This document shows, piece after piece, positions 22,925-26,192 of a stretch of DNA of 26,192 nt (its first letter is position 1; each line of letters starts with the position of its first letter). The translations under genes and the position numbers were made by a program. This DNA is from a virus, in IMG/VR virus record IMGVR_UViG_3300025671_000441, positions 1-26,192 of that record; one strand, given 5' to 3'. The notes beneath the pieces are model-generated. The model had not been told where the DNA came from. It saw nothing but the letters and a program-made list of their open reading frames with translations, and did not search any database.

Positions 22925-22940
22925 GACCAACCACCGCACC
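22925..22940 (+). promoter_or_regulatory. GACCAACCACC leader motif before the 22948 gene
   Basis: GACCAACCACCGCACC ends seven bases before ATG 22948, where a Shine-Dalgarno site would be expected; no purine-rich site is present. It is one of five copies in the window. Confidence 0.6.
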
Positions 22941-22947
22941 CAAGCAA

Positions 22948-23238
22948 ATGACCAACGCCACCGCGCCTGCCGTGTGCTGCGTCGTTCCGCCCGACCTGAT
23001 CGGGTGGGACCGCTACGACTGGCTGGAGTCCTACGCGGACGACACCTACGAGCGCTCAGTGATCTGGGCAGCTGACGACAACTGCCGCCTGGCCCCAATC
23101 GACCTGGAGGCCCTGTTCAGGGCACACGGGGCTGATCTGGAGGAGTACCGGCTGCAGCTGGTGGAGCAGGTGAATCAAGACCTGCCCGTATTGCACCGCT
23201 GCCACGCGGGCCAGGCGCTGACCTGGCTCGGCTACTAA
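22948..23238 (+). CDS. Uncharacterised acidic protein (96 aa)
   Basis: 96 residues from ATG 22948, directly preceded by the GACCAACCACC leader. The product is acidic and Trp/Tyr-rich at the start (DLIGWDRYDWLESYADDTYERSVIWAADD), followed by a helix (DLEALFRAHGADLEEYRLQLVEQVNQDLPVL). It has no membrane segment or known motif. It is the first gene of the rightward accessory block. Its own stop is followed by a 69-bp gap of GGCGCTGG-like repeats and the next leader motif. I do not recognise a family. Confidence 0.62.
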   Translation: MTNATAPAVCCVVPPDLIGWDRYDWLESYADDTYERSVIWAADDNCRLAPIDLEALFRAHGADLEEYRLQLVEQVNQDLPVLHRCHAGQALTWLGY

Positions 23239-23285
23239 AGCCGGCGCTGGCATCACTGGCGCTGGGGCTGGCCCTGGCGCTCACC

Positions 23286-23302
23286 GACCAACCACCACCA
23301 CT
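23286..23302 (+). promoter_or_regulatory. GACCAACCACC leader motif before the 23308 gene
   Basis: GACCAACCACCACCACT ends six bases before ATG 23308. No Shine-Dalgarno-like sequence is present between the previous stop and this start. Confidence 0.62.
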
Positions 23303-23307
23303 GACCA

Positions 23308-23790
23308 ATGACCCAATTCACCAACAGCACGCCCGCCGTATGGGATCCCACCACCGGCCGGATCTACACCTTTCTGAACCGTGACGGGCGCAGCATCTGG
23401 GGAGGGGAGACCCTCGAGGAGCTGCAGGCCCAGGGGCAGGTGAGCCAGCAGGCTTACGCCTTGCCCACCATCGAAGCCCTCGACCTGCAAATCGAGAGCG
23501 ACCGCCAGCGCTATTGCACCGGGCCTCACCGGATCAGCCAGGAGCGCTACGAGGAGGCGCTGAACTGCCTGCCGCCTGAGCGCTGGATCCGCGGAGTGGG
23601 CTACGCCAGCTTCCGCATGTCCGAGCGCATCACCGGAACCATCGCCACGTTCTACGTGCGGGTGGGTGACAGCTTCTACGAGCTCAACGAGCACGAGGAC
23701 ACCAGTCACGGCGAGCTGTTCCAGGCGTGCATGGCGTTCGACGCCCCAGCGGAATCGGCCGCGGCCATCTGCCGCCGCGCCGGCTGCTGA
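23308..23790 (+). CDS. Uncharacterised protein (160 aa), accessory region
   Basis: 160 residues from ATG 23308. The N-terminal part (VWDPTTGRIYTFLNRDGRSIWGGETLEEL) looks like a small beta-rich domain; the C-terminal part has a conserved-looking run, EALNCLPPERWIRGVGYASF, then SERITGTIATFYVRVGDSFYEL and HGELFQACMAF. The LPP-RW ... SERITG ... GD-FY-L pattern reminds me of hypothetical proteins common on plasmids and phages, but I cannot assign a function. Four Cys are scattered and do not form an obvious metal site. It is preceded by the leader motif and followed by a short hairpin, so it looks like a self-contained cassette. Confidence 0.66.
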   Translation: MTQFTNSTPAVWDPTTGRIYTFLNRDGRSIWGGETLEELQAQGQVSQQAYALPTIEALDLQIESDRQRYCTGPHRISQERYEEALNCLPPERWIRGVGYASFRMSERITGTIATFYVRVGDSFYELNEHEDTSHGELFQACMAFDAPAESAAAICRRAGC

Positions 23791-23799
23791 TCTCAGCCC

Positions 23800-23818
23800 G
23801 GAGGGGGTTCGCCCCTTC
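23800..23818 (+). terminator. Hairpin after the 23308 gene, possible weak terminator
   Basis: AGGGG-GTTCG-CCCCT with two further possible pairs at the base (23800-23818), starting ten bases after the stop codon. It is GC-rich but followed by CCTGCTGG rather than a T run, so termination would be inefficient; it may instead protect the upstream RNA end. Confidence 0.4.
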
Positions 23819-23837
23819 CCTGCTGGGTTCAACCAGC

Positions 23838-23853
23838 GACCAACCACCACCAC
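23838..23853 (+). promoter_or_regulatory. GACCAACCACC leader motif before the RHH gene
   Basis: GACCAACCACCACCAC ends six bases before ATG 23860, followed by AACACC. As at the other copies, no purine-rich ribosome-binding site is present. Confidence 0.62.
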
Positions 23854-23859
23854 AACACC

Positions 23860-24030
23860 ATGACCAACTCATTTCGCCGCGGCCAACAGAAGAAGCCGCA
23901 GCGCATGACCATCACCGTCCCCTGGTCGACCTTTGAGCGCATCGAAAGCCACGCCACTGAGCAAGGACGGAGCATGTCCAACTTCTCCGCCTACCTGCTC
24001 GAGCGTGCCCTCGAGGAGTTCAAGGGATGA
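23860..24030 (+). CDS. Ribbon-helix-helix (CopG/Arc-like) DNA-binding protein
   Basis: 56 residues from ATG 23860 to TGA 24028-24030. After a basic N-terminal tail (RRGQQKKPQR), MTITVPWSTFERIESHATEQGRSMSNFSAYLLERALEEF gives the RHH order: a beta strand with alternating residues (MTITVP), helix A (STFERIESHA), a turn with Gly (EQGRSMS), and helix B (NFSAYLLERALEE). Such proteins bind operators as dimers of dimers, and in phages act as repressors or plasmid-type regulators. It heads a run of four genes joined by ATGA overlaps (to 24604), so it may control its own operon. Confidence 0.8.
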   Translation: MTNSFRRGQQKKPQRMTITVPWSTFERIESHATEQGRSMSNFSAYLLERALEEFKG

Positions 24031-24302
24031 AAAGCGATACAACCACGAAGATCACCACACCCCCGCAGCACAGCGCCGCTAAACCCATGCCCCTACATCT
24101 GACGATCACTCGCAAGGAGGCCCGGCTGCTCGAGGCGCTGCTGCGCCCCAGGGCCCACCTATTGCACGAGCTCCTCGAGGTCCAGGTCCAGGCCCTGCCA
24201 CCCGGTGACGACAGCTGGACCGTCACCCAAGACGCCCTCCGGGTCGCCAATGGCGCGCTGGTGAAGGTGCGCAACGCTCAAGTGCAGGAGGTTGCCGCAT
24301 GA
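24027..24302 (+). CDS. Uncharacterised small helical protein (91 aa)
   Basis: 91 residues from ATG 24027, overlapping the RHH stop (ATGA), so translation is coupled. A Thr/Pro-rich N-terminus (~25 residues) precedes a strand (LHLTIT) and long helices (RKEARLLEALLRPRAHLLHELLEVQVQAL; SWTVTQDALRVANGALVKVRNAQVQEV). No known domain is recognised. The order RHH protein then small partner raises a toxin-antitoxin-like possibility, but no toxin residues can be recognised, so I do not claim it. Confidence 0.66.
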   Translation: MKSDTTTKITTPPQHSAAKPMPLHLTITRKEARLLEALLRPRAHLLHELLEVQVQALPPGDDSWTVTQDALRVANGALVKVRNAQVQEVAA

Positions 24303-24607
24303 AGCGCAACCTCAAGCGCCTGGCTGTGGGCGTGGCCATCGTGCTGGCGCCCGCCGGCGCCCTGCTCTCCCTAGCCGTGCTGCCCCTGGTCGGCTACGTG
24401 CTGATTCCGGCGATCGTGATCTGGCAGATCGCGCGACACCCCAGTCGCAAGCAGGAAGAGCAGCGCCAACGCCAGAAAGAACAAGCCCGCATCAATCAGC
24501 TGATCACCTACCACCTGGTAGCCCACAAGCTGGCTGACACCCCAGCCAATCGCGCCCGGGTGCTCCAGGGGTTGGCCAGGCCCGCAGCAAGGGGGAGCCA
24601 GCGATGA
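24299..24607 (+). CDS. Small membrane protein with basic coiled-coil tail
   Basis: 102 residues from ATG 24299, overlapping the preceding stop as ATGA. Residues ~8-45 (VGVAIVLAPAGALLSLAVL, then VGYVLIPAIVIWQIA) form one long or two short transmembrane helices after a basic start (MKRNLKR), so the tail probably faces the cytoplasm. Residues ~47-70 are a charged coiled coil (RKQEEQRQRQKEQARINQL). Possible roles include superinfection exclusion at the membrane; this is speculation based on a membrane protein in a lysogeny-linked operon. Confidence 0.66.
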   Translation: MKRNLKRLAVGVAIVLAPAGALLSLAVLPLVGYVLIPAIVIWQIARHPSRKQEEQRQRQKEQARINQLITYHLVAHKLADTPANRARVLQGLARPAARGSQR

Positions 24608-24981
24608 GCTCCCTCCAATCCGTTGCCGGGCTACTGGGCGGACTGCGCAAGGCGTCGGTTCGCTCCCGTTTCGATGCCGGAATCCCGCTGGTGGCCGCTG
24701 AGGCCTTGATGTGGATCGCCTCCGGGATCGACAACATGCCCGAGCTGCAGGCCCACATGGGCCTAAGCAGTGGCCAGGCCAGCCGCACCCTGTCCCTGCT
24801 GCGGGGGCGGGGGCGGCTGGAAGGTGGGCGCTGGGTCGAAAGCCGCATCGGCCTGGTGACAGTTAGCAGCCACCCGCACCGCCGGGGCTATCGGCTTCAG
24901 CTGACAGATGAAGCGTTAGAGCTTTTGGATAGTACATTTGCACCCATCCACAGCCCTGGAGACCATCGACTGTGCGGCTAG
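24604..24981 (+). CDS. MarR-like winged-helix regulator 1
   Basis: 125 residues from ATG 24604, overlapping the preceding stop (ATGA), last of the coupled run that begins with the RHH gene. The order fits a winged helix: a first helix (VAAEALMWIAS), MPELQAHMGLSSGQASRTLSLLRGRGRLEG (helix-turn-helix with recognition helix SSGQASRTLSLL), then a wing (LVTVSSHPHRRGYRLQLTDEALELL) ending in LTDEAL, typical of MarR-type proteins. It probably binds DNA near its own operon or the inverted repeat overlapping its 3' end. A second MarR-like gene follows at 25121. Confidence 0.75.
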   Translation: MSSLQSVAGLLGGLRKASVRSRFDAGIPLVAAEALMWIASGIDNMPELQAHMGLSSGQASRTLSLLRGRGRLEGGRWVESRIGLVTVSSHPHRRGYRLQLTDEALELLDSTFAPIHSPGDHRLCG

Positions 24982-24999
24982 TTTTACTTCTATCGATGG
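24963..24999. promoter_or_regulatory. Inverted repeat flanking an AT-rich promoter-like stretch
   Basis: CCATCGA (24963-24969) and its exact complement TCGATGG (24993-24999) are 23 bases apart and bracket the locally AT-rich GTTTTACTTCTA. It spans the end of the first winged-helix gene and precedes the second, so it could be an operator for one of the regulators. Confidence 0.42.
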
Positions 25000-25120
25000 A
25001 AATCCCCAAAACCCAAACGTGGCAGCACCTTGCGGCCTATGGGGAGCAGATCGCAGACCGGGCCACGGTTTCTCTCCACTTGTGCGAGAGTCCTAGGAGT
25101 CACCTACGAGACCCAGGCCC

Positions 25121-25438
25121 TTGGATCTGGATCAACTGGCGCGGGCTCTTGACGTTTTTAAGACTCTGGACCCTGCTCAACTGCCGGCGCATCGCATCCG
25201 GTTTTTCCTCGAGATCGCCCAACACGGGCCGATCGAATACAAGGAACTCGAGGAGCGGCTGGTAACGACCAACGCCTCCGTGTCCCGCAACGTTCAAGCG
25301 CTCTCCGAACTCCGCGAGGACGGGCGCACAGGCTTCGGCCTGGTGGAGACCTTCAAGGATCCCGCCGATGGCCGTCGCCTGCTGGTGCGCATCAGCACCA
25401 AGGGCAAGCACCTGATCAATCAGCTGCGGGCCCTGTGA
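25121..25438 (+). CDS. MarR-like winged-helix regulator 2
   Basis: 105 residues if TTG 25121 is used; the frame is closed by a stop at 25094-25096 and no in-frame ATG or GTG lies between, so a TTG start (or a shorter form) is needed. The order fits a MarR-type fold: HRIRFFLEIAQHGPIEYKELEERL, recognition helix TNASVSRNVQALSEL, a wing (RTGFGLVETFKDPADGRRLLVRI) and STKGKHLINQL. The D-P-A-D-GR-L box is the classical MarR wing. The ACC of the next leader motif overlaps the stop codon. As a pair with the gene at 24604 it may form a lysogeny switch. Confidence 0.75.
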   Translation: MDLDQLARALDVFKTLDPAQLPAHRIRFFLEIAQHGPIEYKELEERLVTTNASVSRNVQALSELREDGRTGFGLVETFKDPADGRRLLVRISTKGKHLINQLRAL

Positions 25439-25452
25439 CCAACCACCACCCA
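25437..25452 (+). promoter_or_regulatory. GACCAACCACC leader motif before the integrase
   Basis: GACCAACCACCACCCA overlaps the stop codon of the preceding regulator and ends seven bases before the integrase ATG 25460. There is no Shine-Dalgarno site. Confidence 0.62.
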
Positions 25453-25459
25453 CCGACTC

Positions 25460-26192
25460 ATGGCAGTCCGCAAGATCGCGGGCGGATGGATCGCCGACGT
25501 GACTGTCGACGGCGTCCGCCGCACCCGTAAGACCAAGACCAAGGCCGAGGCGCTCGAAAGGCACAAAGAACTCCTCGAGCAGGTCGCAGCCCGGCCAGCC
25601 AGTAACCGCAGCAGCGGCCCCGGCATCACCATCAAGGAGGCGCGAGAGCTCTCGATGCGCATCAGGTGGAAAGGCCTGGCCTGGGAGCGCACCGCGTCGA
25701 TCTACAGCCAGCACGCGATCGACTTCTTCGGTGCCTCTGTTCAGCTGGGCTCCCTGGGCGCGCCTGAGATCGAGCGCTGGCGGCAATACCTCCTCGAGAC
25801 CGGCAATCAGCCCACCACCGTCAACAAAAAAGTGAGCTGCCTGCGGGCCATGCTCGACGATGCGGCCCTGCACGGCTACATCGAGCACATCCCGCCAATC
25901 CCCAAACAGCTCAAGGTCCACAACACCAAGGACCGGGTGATTTCAAAGCGAGAGCTCGAGGCGATGTGCCACGTCCTGCGGGAGCTGGGTGAACCCGAGT
26001 TCGCCGACATGCTGGTGTTTCTCACCCTCACCTGCGCGCGCTGGTCTGAAGTGGAGCGGCTGCGCGGTGAGGACGTCGACCTCGAGCGGGGGCTGATCAC
26101 GTTCTGGAAGACCAAAAACGGCAGCCCCCGCACCATCGCCCTGGGCCCCAAGGCCCGGAGCATCATTGAGCCCTATGTGCCGGCCGTGCCCC
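25460..26192 (+). CDS. int: Tyrosine-recombinase integrase, N-terminal 244 residues (runs off the window)
   Basis: The frame is open from ATG 25460 to the window edge. Residues ~1-45 look like an arm-binding AP2-like domain (GGWIADVTVDGVRRTRKTKTKAEALERHKELLEQ). Residues ~55-145 are the SAM-like core-binding domain (IYSQHAIDFF, PTTVNKKVSCLRAMLDDAALHGYI). The catalytic domain starts near 158: LVFLTLTCARWSEVERLRGEDVDL holds catalytic Arg194, and ITFWKTKNGSPRTIAL holds the beta-hairpin Lys219. The H-x-x-R and Tyr boxes lie beyond the edge. It would recombine attP and attB; an att site is probably near but is not identified here. Confidence 0.92.
   Translation, partial: MAVRKIAGGWIADVTVDGVRRTRKTKTKAEALERHKELLEQVAARPASNRSSGPGITIKEARELSMRIRWKGLAWERTASIYSQHAIDFFGASVQLGSLGAPEIERWRQYLLETGNQPTTVNKKVSCLRAMLDDAALHGYIEHIPPIPKQLKVHNTKDRVISKRELEAMCHVLRELGEPEFADMLVFLTLTCARWSEVERLRGEDVDLERGLITFWKTKNGSPRTIALGPKARSIIEPYVPAVP

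Larger units (their letters stand above)
22300..22947. other. Gene-poor GC-rich region with inverted repeats
   Basis: About 650 bp in which no frame looks like a real gene: the long frames on both strands give Pro/Arg/Gly/Cys-rich, low-complexity translations without a ribosome-binding site. It holds two inverted repeats near its left end and one AT-rich patch (22812-22832, GAAGAATTGTTACAGATAGG) that could be part of a promoter for the rightward genes starting at 22948. The region separates leftward and rightward transcription units, so it is a plausible place for a control region or replication origin, but nothing proves either. Confidence 0.45.

Noticed and set aside
22152-22961. 269-codon minus-strand open frame across the gene-poor region
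   Set aside because: The translation is Pro/Arg/Gly/Cys-rich low complexity with no ribosome-binding site, and it would overlap the start of the RepL-like gene and the divergent 22948 gene.
22472-23098. 208-codon minus-strand open frame
   Set aside because: It overlaps the better supported 22948 gene and has a similar low-complexity Arg/Pro-rich translation.
23820-23840. GGTTCAACC as a T-arm of a tRNA gene
   Set aside because: No matching acceptor, D or anticodon arms can be folded around it; no tRNA was recognised in the window.
23860-24302. RHH protein plus 91-aa partner as a toxin-antitoxin pair
   Set aside because: RHH proteins often serve as antitoxins, but the second protein shows no RelE, ParE, PIN or other toxin signature.
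1-26192. CRISPR arrays and insertion sequences
   Set aside because: No regularly spaced repeat array and no transposase frame with terminal inverted repeats was found on either strand.

Overview
The window reads as a temperate T7-like (short-tailed podovirus) phage or prophage, most likely from a GC-rich picocyanobacterium of the Synechococcus/Cyanobium kind. The T7-like call is firm: homologues of T7 genes 12, 13, 14, 15, 16, 17, 18 and 19 are recognisable. The host is an inference from base composition, GTG/TTG start use and the style of the endolysin and small genes. A tyrosine integrase running off the right edge points to lysogeny; whether the DNA is integrated cannot be seen here.

Layout. 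(1) 1-12345, plus strand, tightly packed: end of tail tubular protein B, then the internal virion (ejection) proteins gp13-, gp14- and gp15-like, and two very large proteins in the gp16 position. The lytic transglycosylase domain sits at the C-terminus of the gp15-like protein, and the first gp16-position protein carries a ParB-like segment and an HExxH motif. (2) 12353-14019: a short T7-type tail-fibre protein and four small proteins joined by TGATG overlaps; a C-terminal module is duplicated between the fibre and a small collagen-like protein. (3) 14023-17289: a complete diversity-generating retroelement (DGR) in the order target gene with variable repeat (VR), Avd, template repeat (TR), reverse transcriptase. 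VR and TR are 120 bp each and align without gaps; all 23 differences fall on TR adenines (23 of 32 adenines changed, none of the other 88 positions). Two adjacent DNA hairpins lie just after VR, the second with a GRNA loop, as in the Bordetella phage DGR target site. (4) 17262-17844: three small genes including a holin-like membrane protein. (5) 17837-22072: a mostly minus-strand block with a two-domain endolysin (GH24 lysozyme plus C39-like peptidase), the large terminase, a small gene and a RepL-like winged-helix gene; the small terminase lies alone on the plus strand inside it. (6) 22073-22947: gene-poor, with inverted repeats and at most a 19-residue micro-ORF. (7) 22948-26192, plus strand: small accessory/regulatory genes (RHH protein, two winged-helix proteins, a membrane protein) and the integrase; four of these genes share an unusual GACCAACCACC leader in place of a Shine-Dalgarno site.

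How it fits together: the short fibre lacks a large receptor-binding head, so the DGR-diversified 512-residue protein is the likely adhesin, with the RT and Avd rewriting 14 residues of its C-terminal lectin-like domain to alter host range. The ejection proteins carry cell-wall-cutting and possible host-takeover domains into the cell. The right-hand genes probably control integration and lysogeny. The most notable observations are the intact DGR with its tandem hairpins, the small and large terminase genes on opposite strands, the duplicated fibre module, and the repeated leader motif.
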